DNA from: Lactuca virosa
Lineage: Eukaryota; Streptophyta; Magnoliopsida; Asterales; Asteraceae
Length of the DNA stretch: 64,000 nucleotides
Direction: 5' to 3'
Assembly: GCA_928212115.1 (NCBI GenBank)
Contig: CAKMRJ010002223.1
Coordinates: 305,445,719-305,509,718, forward strand
In this document: piece after piece, positions 22,171 to 34,010 of the stretch
Layout: each line of letters starts with the position of its first letter
Position numbering within the stretch: the first letter of the stretch is position 1
Notes under the pieces: model-generated
Told to the model about the DNA's origin: nothing
Seen by the model: the letters and a program-made list of their open reading frames with translations, nothing else
Databases searched by the model: none
Program-made: the position numbers and the translations under genes

Positions 22171-22557
22171 TCATCACCACTGGATTTTGCGTATTTCTTA
22201 GAGAGTCTCTCATTTCGTGGAAGAGCAAGAAACAGGACGTTGTCTCTAGATCTTCCATGGAGGCTGAATATCGTGTTATGGCTGTAACTACATGTGAGAT
22301 TATCTCGTTACGGTGGCTGCTTGCGGATATGGGAGTTCATATTTCTTCATCTACTCCCTTGCATTGTGATAACAAAAGTGCGATACAAATTGCAAAGAAT
22401 TCTGTTTTTCATGAGCGGACGAAGCACATTGAGATTTATTGTCATTTTACCCGTCATCACCTGCAGCTCGGGACCATATCGCTTCCGTTTGTTTCATCAA
22501 CCTTGCAGATTGCGGATATTTTTACGAAGGCTCTAGCGGCTTCTCGGTTTCGGGTCT
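22171..22557 (+). pseudogene. Copia-2 RNase H fragment
   Basis: The plus-strand frame encodes the C-terminal RNase H of a Ty1/copia polyprotein: SLISWKSKKQDVVSRSSMEA at about 22207, EAEYRVMAV, LHCDNKSAIQIAKNSVFHER at about 22362, TKHIEI, and ADIFTKALAASRF at about 22515. There is no stop in this piece, but the rest of pol is missing, and the open frame that appears to start at 22002 is a chance fusion with Gypsy-A sequence. The motifs suit the Retrofit/Ale type of Copia and could belong to the same family as Copia-3 (51462 onward). Confidence 0.9.
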
Positions 22558-22716
22558 TATATATTATTAGCCCACTTGCTTTTGGGCCCTTTAGTCTTTA
22601 GCCCATTAGGGATTTGTCTAGCTAGTATTTATATCCGCTTTCTTCTTTGTAGTCTTTATGCTTTTTCTTGAGAACCCTTGTATTTTCTCTTTATTATAAT
22701 CATATGACAATGTTAT
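22558..22716 (+). repeat. Copia-2 LTR fragment
   Basis: About 160 bp from TATATATTATTAGCCC to ATGACAATGTTAT, aligning over its whole length with 51465-51625, the 5' LTR of Copia-3, with point differences. The end of pol and the true LTR start have been lost at the junction. The CACTA-derived array begins directly after it. Confidence 0.75.
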
Positions 22717-23495
22717 CAAACAAATGTGTAAGAAGATATATAGCGATAAAAACCATGTTTGGTCCCCGAAAACTTGAAAATTAGAATTAAAACGTCGGTC
22801 CCGAAGGTGTACATGGGTGTACGTATGTGTATCTTAGCTATAATTTATAAAATATGTAGTTATTGATGTAGTATATGTGTGTGAGAAAAAGAAAGCGGAA
22901 AAAACGACGTATGGTGCTCGAAATGTCGGAAATTAGAATGGTTCCGTCGGAAATCCATCGGTAATTACCGACGGATTAGCGACGGCTGCTAATATCCATC
23001 GCTAATCCGTCGATAATTATCGGCGGATTTCCGACGGACCTGTATAACTTTCGACATTTCGAGCACCATACGCCGTTTTTTCCGCTTTATTTTTTCTCAC
23101 ACATATATTATACATCAATTACTATATATTTACAAAATTATAGCTAATATACATATACGAACATCCGTGCACACTATCGGAGCCCAACTAAAGATCTTAT
23201 GCTTTAACATCTAATACATATTAATACATGGGATCCCGATGGTGTATGCAGTTGTATGTACTAAATTTACTATAATTTGTTCAATGTGTATTAATCAGAT
23301 TATAACAAATGTGTAAGAAAATATGTAGCGATAAAAACCATGTTTGGTCCTCGAAAACTTGAAAATTATAATTGAAACGTCGGTCCCGAAGGTGTACATG
23401 GGTGTACGTATGTGTATCTTAGCTATAATTCATAAAATATGTAGTTATTGATGTATTATATGTGTGTGTGAAAAAGAAAGCGGAAAAAACGACGT
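22717..23495. repeat. Start of CACTA-derived array: palindrome 1 and spacer
   Basis: The array begins inside a repeat unit (AACAAATGTGTAAGAA). A long inverted repeat of about 275 bp (22853-23128) has arms that pair from GTAGTTATTGATGTA to the outer TACATCAATTACTATAT. Its centre is a series of CCGTCGG/CCGACGG motifs typical of CACTA subterminal repeats. A spacer follows, then the start of a second palindrome at 23465 that is cut at about 23497. No gene is present. Confidence 0.75.
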
Positions 23496-24245
23496 TTGGC
23501 TGGACTTGAGGGCTGCTACTCCAAGGATTCTACCATCAAATGTCTTGTCGTTGAACAAGGGAAGGATGAACCTAGGCCACAACGGTAAGGAGTGGTCGGC
23601 GCACTTTTTTTTGAAGTTGCAGGGCATAAAGGGCAACTTTGGGTTTACATATGGTGGTAGTCGGTAGAGGGGTAAGAGAAAAGCAGGAGGCAGACCGGAA
23701 GACGCCGTCGACGATGGAGAAAGGTGGTTCTCGGGGATGGCTGAGGATCGATTAATGAAGAGATAAAGAGTTGACTAACAATTTGTAAAAAATAGAATTT
23801 AATTTGGGATATAATTTACAAAGGGTATTTTGGTAAAATTAAATATATTTTTGATTTATAAGTATAGTTTATGGTATTAAATTGATTTATACCTCATTAA
23901 ATTATAAAATTTGATATAAATGTGAGTTTAATAGGTTAAGAAGGATATATACGTAATTATAAACTTTGGAATGATATCTACGTAATAATCAATGTTTGCA
24001 AGAACATATATGAAATTTTCCCAAAATAAAAAATCAAATTTCTTATTACTTGTAGTTGAATTTGGAATCATGTTATCTAAAATACAAACATACATTATGA
24101 ATTTATGATTATTCTTCTTGTACAAAAGACATGAACCCACTTTCCAAAAACCCTCCCCACTTTTCAAAAACCCATGGGTTGGAAGTGAAAAATCATCAAC
24201 TGATGCTCGATTCTTCCTGATATCTTCTTATGGAACTCCCGATTC
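23496..24245. other. Unassigned sequence, no gene recognised
   Basis: A 750-bp stretch that is not part of the array repeats. The first about 170 bases have an open plus-strand frame (to 23667) without a recognisable domain. The remainder is AT-rich. It may be internal sequence of a CACTA element or an older insertion. Confidence 0.4.
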
Positions 24246-24470
24246 ACTACTAGAAAATGGGTGAATTCCTACGGAAATTAGCGATGGAATTTTTCCGCCG
24301 GAAATTGGTGACAAAATTCCGACGGAATTGTGACAAACATAAAAACCTTAATTTTAGTGACGGAATACTGACAAAATAGCGACTGAATCTAAACGAAATA
24401 CTTGACTTGGACCATCCGTTGGTATTACGTCGGTAATCACCGACGGAATTGTTTTTCTAGAAAATAAATC
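24246..24470 (+). mobile_element. CACTA (En/Spm) transposon terminus
   Basis: CACTACTAGAAAA at about 24246 matches the conserved CACTA terminal inverted repeat. It is followed by GACGGAAT/CCGACGGAATTG-type subterminal motifs up to about 24450. I could not find the opposite terminus (TTTTCTAGTAGTG) in the window, so this is an orphan end. The subterminal motif GACGGAATT resembles the palindrome centres of the neighbouring array, which supports a CACTA origin for the array. Confidence 0.7.
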
Positions 24471-24538
24471 ACCTTTTTTTATACTAATATTCTAAAAATA
24501 TTTCAATTATTATTATTAATATTATTAATTGTGTAATT

Positions 24539-24586
<48 letters not shown>

Positions 24587-25044
24587 CAATTTAATAATTA
24601 TTATAGTATAAGTAATATTGTTATTACTTATAATAAAGAAAATTATAAATTATCAATGTAAATGTTGTTTTAGGAAATAAGTAAATTTTTTTTAATAGTA
24701 TTATTATAAAAATAACTAAATTATAATTAATAATAATAATTAACTATTAACTTTTATAATTACAATATTATAATTATCAACCAAATAAATCCACTTTTTT
24801 ATTAGTATTAATATATAAAAATAGTTTAATTACTTATAATATTACTAGTACTTAACTAACTATTTATTTTTTAAATTAAAATAATATATTAATTATTATT
24901 AATTACTATTTATCGTAACTATTAGTATTAGTAAATAAATAATTATTTACTTTTTTCACGAAAAAAAATGATTATTATTATTAATTACTATTTATCTAGT
25001 TATTGGTATTAATAAATAATAAAAATAAAAATAAATATAATTAC

Positions 25045-25075
<31 letters not shown>

Positions 25076-25077
25076 TG

Positions 25078-25128
<51 letters not shown>

Positions 25129-25130
25129 TG
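24471..25130. repeat. AT-rich region with (TA)n and (TAA)n microsatellites
   Basis: Very AT-rich sequence with a TA run at about 24543-24583 and TAA runs at about 25045-25072 and 25082-25127. No gene is seen. Confidence 0.85.
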
Positions 25131-26060
25131 TATAATAAAGATGTGAGGAAGATAAAGTAATAAAAATCAGGTTTAGTTCTCAGAAAACTTGAAATTTAAA
25201 ATTGAAATGTTGGTCCTGAAGGTGTACACGGATGTATGTATGTGTATATTAGCTATAATTTATTAAATGTGTAGTTATTGATGTATTATATGTGTGTGAG
25301 AAAAAGAAAGCGAACAAAACAACGTATGGTGCTCGAACTGTCAGAAATTATAATAGTTCCGTCGGAATCCGTCGTTAATTACCGACGGATTAGCGACGGC
25401 TAGTAATATTCCGTCGCTAACCCGTCGTTATTTACCGACAGACTTGTCTAACTTTCGACATTTCGATCTCCATACGTCGTTTTTTCCGCTTTTTTTTTCT
25501 CACACATATTATACATCAATTACTATATATTTACGAAATTATAAGTAATATACATATACGAACATCCGTGCACACTATCGGAGCCCCGCTAAAGATCTTA
25601 TGCTTTAACATCTACTACATATTAATACATGGGATCCCGATGGTGTATACGGTTTGTATGTACTAAATTTACTATAATTTGTTCAATGTATATTAATTGG
25701 TGTATAACAAATGGGTACGAAAATATATAACGATAAAAACCATGTTTCGTCCCCGAAAATTTGAAAATTAAAATTGAAACGTCGGTCCCGAAGGTGTACA
25801 TGGGTGTACGTAGGTGTATCATAGCTATAATTTGTAAAATATGTAGGTATTGATGTATTATATGTGTGCGAGAAAAAGAAAGCGGAAAAAACGATGTATG
25901 GTGCTCGAAATGTCTGACAGTTCCGTCGGTAAACCGACGGATTTCCGACGAAACTGTTCTAATTTCCGACATTTCGAGCACCATACGTCGTTTTTTCCAC
26001 TTTTTTTTTCTCACACATATATTATACATCAATTACTATATATTTACGAAATAAAATAAA
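25131..26060. repeat. Array palindromes 2 and 3 (586-bp subrepeats)
   Basis: Two copies of the spacer-plus-palindrome subrepeat. Palindrome 2 spans about 25270-25531. Palindrome 3 (25843-26040) is shorter because the centre is deleted. The left arms begin 575 bp apart. The open frames over 25622-26059 are two readings of the inverted repeat and not genes. Confidence 0.75.
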
Positions 26061-26350
26061 ATATTATTAAATATAACTACAAGAAATAAAGACAAATTTT
26101 TAGAAACTTTTTAGATATAACTACGATAAATAAAATAAAATATTATTAAATAAAAGAATTTGAAATATGATTAAGAAATAAGATCTGAGAATATTTGAAT
26201 TTTCATTTATTAGTGTTATGAATTAGAAAATATAATTAAGAAAAATATGATTTGATCGTTTTGTAATTAGTAATTAATTTGCTAATGGAAACATATACCT
26301 GTGTATAAGATAACATATATTTTAAATGGAGAATGGTAAACCAAAAGTCT

Positions 26351-26440
26351 TATAGCGGAGTGGAAGACCTTTGACCTCTACAGCTTTGGCGTGAGTTCGA
26401 AACTCGCAAGTGCGTTTTAATTGTGATTTTCTAGTTCCGT
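26351..26440 (+). repeat. tRNA-like (SINE-like) segment, unit 1
   Basis: A pol III A-box-like TAGCGGAGTGGAAGA lies at 26353-26367 and a B-box-like GAGTTCGAAACTC at 26393-26405, the correct spacing for a tRNA-derived SINE head. A T-rich tail follows at 26430-26450. No full tRNA cloverleaf can be folded with confidence, so it is not called a tRNA gene. The same segment recurs in each array unit. Confidence 0.5.
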
Positions 26441-26563
26441 TTTTTTTCATATACAAAGACTTCACAGATCAAACACTTAGCGTCTTTTCCCCTTTATGCC
26501 TTAATTGTGATTTTCTAGTTCCGTTTTTTTTCATATACAAAGACTTCACAGATCAAACATTTA

Positions 26564-27483
26564 GGTGGTGTTTGTTTTTTGTCTGCAGATCTGCGTGACC
26601 TCTTCTGTCTGCGCCGCGCAGACCACGCGCAGACATTAGCCTTCGCAGACTGTTTGTTTTTTTGAAGACTGCAGACCTAAAAATGTATGCGCGCCCTCTT
26701 CTTGGCGCAGATGTGGACTATAGTCTTCTAACATCTTTAGACATCTTGTAGCTTAAAAAAAACATATATCTTCATTTTTTTAAGTTTTTTTTTATTTATA
26801 TTTTTTCCAACTTTATTAATGATAAACAATTTGAAAAAAAAATTACAAAACTTAAAAAAAAAAAAAAAGAACGTTCGACGATACAAAATTGATATTTTTG
26901 ACAAATTTATAAATAAAGATTTATTACAATAATAGTCGTTGAAGTTGTTTATATAAATATGAAAAAAAAAAATCATAATATATTCTTATATTTTTTTGCC
27001 AAATTTTGTAAAACATTATTTAATACAGTATCGTCAATTTCTCGAGAAAATAATTATGGTACGTTTTTAATGGATTTAATTGAAAAAATCGAAGTTTATT
27101 TCATCAATTTATGTATCAAATTATTTGATCCCTAATTATAATGTTAGTTATAACTTTGCAACCAAAGTTGTTGGTTTTTATCAAATATATACGTTAATTC
27201 ATACCATTTTTGTTTTTATTTTTTATACAATAATAGATAAAGGTTGATCTAGATTTGTTAATTATTTATAACAAAGTGATAAAAATATTAAAAAATCACT
27301 TTGAATTTAAAAAATCCAGTTCATTTAGATTTCAGTTTATTTTAGTAGCCCGCAGATGTTAAAAAAACAAACAGTTTTCTTTTTTCAGACTGCAGACGTT
27401 TGGTCCACCTCTTCTACTGCACAGGTCTACAAATGTGGTACGTAGACTGCAGACGTTTTACATCAGAAAAAACAAACAGCACC
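26564..27483. mobile_element. Harbinger/Tourist-like non-autonomous element (920 bp)
   Basis: The terminal inverted repeats are GGTGGTGTTTGTTTTTT at 26564 and the complement AAAAAACAAACAGCACC ending at 27483. They are flanked by the 3-bp target duplication TTA (26561-26563 and 27484-27486). The empty site CACTTAGCG is visible in the other array units (for example near 35655). The interior is rich in CTGCAGAC near both ends and very AT-rich in the middle, with no transposase. The TTA duplication points to PIF/Harbinger. Confidence 0.7.
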
Positions 27484-27486
27484 TTA

Positions 27487-28455
27487 GCGTCTTTTCCCCT
27501 TTATGTCTCCCGCTACTGCCTTCGTCGACCGGAGACCCCCCTTTCTTCCTTTTTGGCGATCGTCGGAGCCTTCTTCTCGGCGTTGCCGCCGTCGACATTG
27601 GCGTAGGTTGCCGCCCTTCTTTGCTCCGGTCACCCACAATCTTGCTCGGTTTGTTCTTCTCCAACGAAGGTAAACCCTAGATTTTTTTAATACAAATTGA
27701 AGCAAAGACGGGTATGAACATCAATAGCTCACTATATGATCTCGATTTCTCTACCCCTCGTAGTTCTTTGACCCTTTCTCTACATGTTGTTCCTTGTTTA
27801 TTTAATTGGATGTACCATAATAAACATGCTGGTGAAAAAAGGGAAGGAATGTGTGCGATGCACTCCAGGTGCTCAATAAAATGCCTGAGAGAAGAGCAAC
27901 TCCTAATATTGCAGCAAACAATCACACCTTAGACTCAAATTCGTACAGGTGCTTACGATCTAGTTTTGTATATTGGTTTAAGCTTCTTAGCAAGTGAATG
28001 TATTGTGTTGAGCCATTTAATAAATACACATATATAGGGTAGGGAAGTAAAATGTAAATTGGTAAAAAGGTTCAATATTTGGCTTTGGTTGGGAGGCATG
28101 CGTACTGTATATACAGTATCAATGGAGAATTTAGTTAATTTTTTCTGTAACTCTTTTGCATTCTTTGATTTCAATGATGTCTTTGTGCACTTATTTAAAG
28201 GGTTTTACAATGATTATTTAAAGGGTTTTACAATGATGGTTATATAATTTGGAATGATGATGACGGATATTAGGAGCATTTTCTTTTGTTGTGCGTTATT
28301 AAATTATGCTTTGTTGTTGTAATGATGTTAGACATCCTGATATTATTTTAAATATTTCTTTTTTCATGACTTATCAATCTAATATTATTATATTTGCTCA
28401 TTCTTGTTCAATCTAGTGTTGTATATTTACACATTCTTGTTCTATTAAATGCAGC
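27487..28455 (+). pseudogene. Array gene unit 1: 5' untranslated exon and first intron
   Basis: A C/T-rich stretch (27487-27669) ends at a donor-like CGAAG|GTAAACC. The next 780 bases are AT-rich and end with TTCTATTAAATGCAG at 28454, directly before the ATG at 28456. The same donor occurs at 35842, 38866 and 41904, and the acceptor at 36643 and 42427. That repetition supports a real 5' exon and intron. The reading frames inside the exon vary between units, so it is probably non-coding. Confidence 0.55.
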
Positions 28456-30575
28456 ATGTCAGATAGAAGTGACAATGGCAAAGGAAAGGGTATGGCTAAG
28501 GGACCAAACTGTAGCTCTGTGCCTCCTGATCCTTGTAGGCCATCCTCTGGCGATAGTGGAGCTTCACGACTCCAAACTTCGTGTACACATGTCACACGAG
28601 AGATAGGATCGGGAGTTGGAGGGTCGAATAGAAGGAGTGCTATTAAATGCACCATTCTTGTTCACATTCTTGTTCTATTAAATGCACCATTCAGATAGAA
28701 GTGGTAAGGGCAAGGGAAAGGGTAAGGGTAAGGGACCAAATATGTGCCTGTGCCTGTGCCTGTGCCTGTTGGCCATCCTCTGTTTTTCCTCGTAGGCCAT
28801 CCTCTTGCGATAGTGGAGCTCCATAACACCAAACTTCGCGTATATATGTCACACGAGAGATAGGATCTAGAGTTGCAGGCTCGAATAGAAGGAGTGCTAT
28901 TAACCAACAAACAGGTGTGGCTGATGTCGACATGATGAGGCAATCCTCGCCATGTGTGCCGAATACGCCGCATACGCCACATTCGACCAATTATGGCTCC
29001 ACCGTGGGTGCTTCATATGTAGTGGCGAATCTAGGATTTAAACTCAAAGGTGTCCAATTTAAACAAAGTTAAAATTTTATGGTTATCGGGTCGGGTTGTG
29101 AATGATATCATCTAATGTATATATAATATTGAATTTAATTCTAATAAATTTCTTACAATTGTTCACGAAAAATTTATTTGTATATGAAAATAATATGTAA
29201 AAAATAGTTAGCCAATTTATTTTTTGTGATAATGCTCGAATGTCATTGACATGTTATACGTAAAACTATTTTAAACTTTATGATTCTTATTATAAACTAT
29301 GACTATAACTAAATAAATTATAATATCCTAACCATATAATATTTTATAACCGAAAAAAGTTGAAAGTAAAAAATATAAGAATAACAAGCTCTCTGGTTGA
29401 TAGCACTATAGGTAAACTAGAAAAAAAAAAATTAGAGTGTGCTACACCACAAAAAGCTACGGCATGCTACACAACTTTCTAGTTTATAGGATTCGACTTA
29501 TAAGCTACAGTAAATTGATTGGTTACTCGGGATTGGTTTATATTCTTCCCATACACACACAAAATTGAGAAAACACTATACGAATAATAGACTTATATAG
29601 AGAGAAAAGGATAAAACCTCTGAAACAAAAGAACAAAAGAGATGGGAGGTAGTGGAGACTCGAGCATCACTGAAACAAGCATCCAACCAGTTGCCGGAAA
29701 ATTGGATATGGACAGAAGGTGGTGGAGATGGGCGCAGAGCTGTAGATGATGTTGAGCACGGAGGCGGATGAGAGATGTTGAGCACGACAGTCACGTCAAC
29801 AAAAGAATAGGGACGGACCGGCGGAGAGTGGTGGAACACGACAGCGGCACCGGTGAACAAAAAAAAATATAAACTTTGTTTTTTAGGGCATTTGTGTTTT
29901 CGATAATTTGTTTCGTTTTGTTTTTCCTATGATATGCTATCTTCTTAATATTTCTCTATATATTATAAGATTGAATGATTAATGTTGATTATAATTTCTA
30001 TAAATGGGTTTTATTCTGTTAACCGCCTCCTACAAAGCGGTATACTATTAGAACTTTTCGGTTTCTTTTTTGGTTTATTTTTTTGTTGCCATGGGTGTCC
30101 TTTTTGTGATTCCAACAATTCCAACATGTATCCTCCTCAAATCCAATATATAACATACAAGAAATTTTAAAATTAGGGGTGTCCATGGACACCCCTTGCA
30201 ATAACGTCGACTCGCCTCTGTTCACATGAGGATTGCAGGATTGGCGATTCTCATGTCCATAGGGCAATTATGAATATATATTCTGGGAGAAACTAGACCA
30301 CTCGTGGCCTGTCTTTTCAAAGATCCCATTGGAGTTACGCACACATATGTTTGAGCGTTTCTGGGTGATATATTAAATATTTATTAATATATCTTATGCT
30401 CATTTGTTTTATTTTGGATATTTGACTTAACATTTTTTTTCTTTAGATTTTGTATCGGTGGTCTCCGACAGAAGAGGAGAGGATCTACCAAGGTTTTGAG
30501 AATATTTTGAAGCATCGCTACCGTGACCGGATGAGGGACAGACTTTGTATCGGTAATTAGGGACAGATTTCCGAC
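28456..30575 (+). pseudogene. CACTA-type gene, unit 1 (rearranged)
   Basis: The coding exon starts at 28456 (MSDRSDNGKGKG) and stays open to about 28640. It is then partly duplicated (28690-28915, start codon lost), suffers an internal deletion and is split by a hAT-like element (29020-30220). Exon 3 resumes at 30239 and exon 4 at 30447. In the intact consensus the encoded protein has a Lys/Gly-rich start and ends with a segment (FWEKLDHPWPVFSKIP, then LYRWSPTEEERIY) resembling the plant Ptta/En/Spm transposase family (Pfam Transposase_24). The intron-2 TA repeat is lost here, and the exon-3 donor is mutated (GGTGATAT near 30364). Confidence 0.6.
29020..30220. mobile_element. hAT-like non-autonomous element (1,201 bp)
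   Basis: The left end TAGTGGCGAATC pairs imperfectly with the right end (reverse complement CAGAGGCGAGTC). The flanks TTCATATG (29012-29019) and TTCACATG (30221-30228) form an 8-bp target duplication with one mismatch. The uninterrupted target GCTTCACATGAGTC is visible in other units (for example near 33457). An 8-bp duplication and CAGNGGCG ends are characteristic of hAT. No transposase is encoded; the minus-strand frame 29576-29860 shows nothing recognisable. Confidence 0.7.
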
Positions 30576-30655
30576 GGACCCGTCTAACTTTTGACATTTC
30601 GAGCATCATATGTCGTTTTTTCCGCTTTGTTTTTCTCACACATATATTATAAATC

Positions 30656-31707
30656 AATTACTTTAAAATCTCATAATTATTAATATGTGGGATCCCGATG
30701 GTGTATACGGTTGTATGTACTAAATTAACTATAATTTGTTCAATGTGTATTAATTGGATTATAACAAATGTGTAAGAAAATATATAGCGATAAAAACCAT
30801 GTTTGGTCCCCGAAAACTTGAAAATTAGAATCGAAACGTCGGTCCCTAAGGTGTACATGGGTGTACGTAAGTGTATCTTAGCAATAATTTATAAAATATG
30901 TAGTTATTAATGTAGTATATGTGCGTGAGAAAAAGAAAGCGGAAAAAACGACTTATGGTGCTCGAAATGTCGGAAATTAGAACAATTCCGTCGGAAATCC
31001 GTCGGTAATTACCCGCGGATTAGCGACGGCTGCTAATATTCCGTCGCTAATCCGTCGATAATTACCGACGGATTTCCGACGGACCTGCCTAACTTTCGAC
31101 ATTTCGAGCACCATACGCCGTTTTTTCCGCTTTATTTTTCTCACACATATATTATACATCAATTACTATATATTTACAAACTTATAGCTAATATACATAT
31201 ATGAACATCCGTGCACACTATCGGAGCCCAGCTAAAGATCTTATGCTTTAACATCTAATACATATTAATACATGGGATCCCGATGGTGTATACAGTTGTA
31301 TGTACAAAATTTACTATAATTTGTTCAATGCGTATTAATTGGATTATAACAAATGTGTAAGAAAATATATAGAGATAAAAACCATGTTTGGTCCCCGAAA
31401 ACTTGAAAATTAGAATTGAAACATCGGTCCCGAAGGTGTACATGGGTGTACGTATATGTATCTTACCTATAATTTATAAAATATGTAGTTATTGATGTAT
31501 TATATGTGTTTGAGAAAAAGAAAGCGGAAAAAACGACTTATGGTGCTCGAAATGTCGGAAATTGATCAGTTCCGTAGGAAATCCGTTGGTAATTACCATA
31601 GGATTTCCGACGGACCCTTCTAACTTTCGACATTTCGAACACCATACATCGTTTTTTCCGTTTTGTTTTTCTCACACATATATTATATCAATTACTATAT
31701 ATTTATG
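30656..31707. repeat. Inter-unit block: two 586-bp subrepeats (palindromes 4 and 5)
   Basis: A spacer (about 240 bp) and palindrome 4 (30898-31170), then a second spacer and palindrome 5 (31483-31703). The left arms start 586 bp apart. The centres are CCGTCGG/CCGACGG motifs. No gene is present. Confidence 0.75.
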
Positions 31708-32970
31708 AAATAAAAAAATATATTATTAAATATAACTACAAGAAATAAAGACAAATTTTTAGAAACTTTTTAAATATAACTATGAGAAATAAAATAAAAT
31801 ATTATTAAATAAAAGAATTTGAAATATAATTAAGAAATAAGATCTAAGAAAATTTGAATTTTCATTTATTAGTGTTATGAATTAGAAAATATAGTTAAGA
31901 AAAATATGATTTGATCATTTTGTAATTATTAATTAATTTGCTAATGGAAACATATACCTGTGTATAAGATAACAAATATTTTAAAAGGAGAATGGTAAAC
32001 CAAAAAGTCTTATAGCGTAGTGGAAGACCTTTGACCTCCACAACTTTGGCGTGAGTTCGAAACTCGCAAGCGCGTTTTAATTGTGATTTTCTAGTTCAGT
32101 TTTTTTTTTCATATACAAAGACTTCACAGATCAAACACTTAGCGTCTTTTTCCCCTTTGTGTCTCCCACTACTGCCTTCGTCGACTGGATTTTTTTAATA
32201 CCAATTGAAGCAAAGACGGGTATGAACATCAATAGCTCACTATATAATCTCGTTTTCTCTACCCCTCTTAGTTCTTTTACCCTTTGTCTACATGTTTTTC
32301 CTTGTTTATTTAATTGGATGTACCATAATAAACTAGTTGTTGAAAAAAGGAAGGAATGTGAGCGATGCACTCTGGGTGCTCGATAAAATGCCTGAGAGAA
32401 GAGCAACTCCAAATATTGCAGCAAACAATCACACCTTAGACTCAAATTCGTACAGGACAGTTGCGTCTAACGATGCTTACGATCTAGTTTTGTATATGGG
32501 TTTAAGCTTCTTAGCAAGTGAATGTATTGTGTTGAGCCATTTAATAAATACACATATATAAGGTAGGGAAGTAAAATATAAATTGGTAAAAAGGTTCAAT
32601 ATTTGGCTTTGGTTGGGAGGCATGCGTAATGTATACACAGTAGCAATGGAGAATTTAGTTAATTTTATCTATAACACTTGCATTCTTTGATTTCAATGAT
32701 GTTCGTTGTGCACTTATTTAAAGGGTTTTACAATGATTATTTAAAGGGTTTTACAATGATGGTTATATAATTTGGAATGATGAAGACGATTATTAGGAGC
32801 ATTTTCTTTTGGTGTGCATCATTAAATTATGCTTTGTTGTTGTAATGATGTTAGACATCCTGAATTATTTTAAATATTTCTTTTCGCATGACTTATCAAT
32901 CTAATATTATGTATTTGCTCATTCTTGTTCAATTTAATGTTATATATTTACACATTCTTGTTCTATTAAA
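31708..32970 (+). repeat. Array unit 2: AT-rich part, SINE-like segment, first intron remnant
   Basis: This aligns with unit 1 (26048-28450) without the Harbinger-like insertion. A- and B-box-like motifs lie at 32013-32027 and 32053-32065. Most of the 5' untranslated exon, including its donor, is deleted near 32188. The first-intron acceptor and the ATG have mutated (AAATGCACCATTCAGAT near 32970). Confidence 0.65.
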
Positions 32971-33030
32971 TGCACCATTCAGATAGAAGTGGTAAGGGCA
33001 AGGGAAAGGGTAAGGGTAAGGGACCAAATA

Positions 33031-33105
<75 letters not shown>

Positions 33106-33547
33106 TGGCCATCCTCTGTTTTTCCTCGTAGGCCATCCTCTTGCGATAGTGGAGCTCCACAACACCAAACTTCGCGTATATATGTCACACGAGAGATAGG
33201 ATCTAGAGTTGCAGGCTCGAATAGAAGGAGTGCTATTAACCAACAAACAGGTGTGGCTGATCCACTTGCGGATATGGTTGGGTGATTCATAGCACACTCA
33301 ACCCACATGGGTTTCCATTATTGGAGGCCAAGGCGAGGAGCACGCCGATTACTACTATGATCAGGACTTTGATGTTGACATGATGAGGCAATCCTCGCCA
33401 CGTGTGCCGAATATGCCGCATACGTCACATTCGACCGGTCATGGCTCTACCGTGGGTGCTTCACATGAATCTACATTGCCATTTATCACCCAAAACGGCT
33501 ACGCGTTAGTGTTTTTATCTTTTATATTTATGATTATTGATGTTATG

Positions 33548-33588
<41 letters not shown>

Positions 33589-33930
33589 CAGGTTTGGTGA
33601 TTCTCGTATCTATAGGGCAATTATGAATATATTCTGGGAGAAACTAGATCACCTGTCGCCTGTCTTTTCAAAGATCCCATTGGAGTTACGCACACAGATG
33701 TTTGAGCGTTTCCGGGTAATATATTAAATATTTATTAATATATCTTATGCTCATTTGTTTTATTTTGGATATTTGACTTAATATTTTTTTTCTTCAGACC
33801 TGACCTGTATCGGTGGTCTCCGACAGAAGAGGAGAGGATCTACCAAGTCTTTGAGAATATTTTGAAGGAGCCCTACCGCGACCGGATGAGGGACAGACTT
33901 TGTATAGGTAATTACCAATGGATTTCCGGC
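32971..33930 (+). pseudogene. CACTA-type gene, unit 2 (no start codon)
   Basis: Exon 2 (to 33514) lacks its ATG and acceptor, and carries an expanded TGTGCC hexamer (33031-33103, about 11 copies) in place of the Val-Pro-rich stretch. A small indel near 33280 also shifts the frame. Intron 2 (33515-33591) holds a short TA run and ends TTGCAG. Exon 3 (33592-33715) is intact and would read RAIMNIFWEKLDH with a small substitution. Exon 4 starts at 33798 after a small insertion that creates a stop. Not functional. Confidence 0.65.
33031..33103. repeat. (TGTGCC)n hexamer repeat
   Basis: About eleven copies in tandem. The matching site in unit 1b (28744-28769) has about four, and units 3-5 have only the non-expanded CCTGTTCCT form. 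Confidence 0.9.
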
Positions 33931-34010
33931 GGACATGTCTAACTTTCGACATTTCGAGCACCATACGTCGTTTTTTCCGCTTTGTTTTTCTCACACATAT
34001 ATTATACATC

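Noticed and set aside
22002..22601. A 199-codon fusion gene
   Set aside because: The first 170 bases are Gypsy-A sequence and the rest is Copia RNase H. The start is fortuitous at a rearrangement junction.
23464..23667. Small host gene of 67 codons
   Set aside because: It begins in the array palindrome arm, has no plausible start context and no known motif. Kept only as unassigned sequence.
26351..26440. A functional tRNA gene
   Set aside because: A and B boxes are present, but I cannot fold a cloverleaf with a convincing anticodon arm. It repeats with the array, so it is treated as SINE-like.
29576..29860. Minus-strand gene inside the hAT-like element
   Set aside because: A 94-codon frame with low-complexity Ser/Pro/Val composition and no recognisable domain.
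32966..33308. Long open frames with Ala-Gln, His-Arg or Cys-Ala repeats
   Set aside because: They are translations of the TGTGCC hexamer in several frames and strands.
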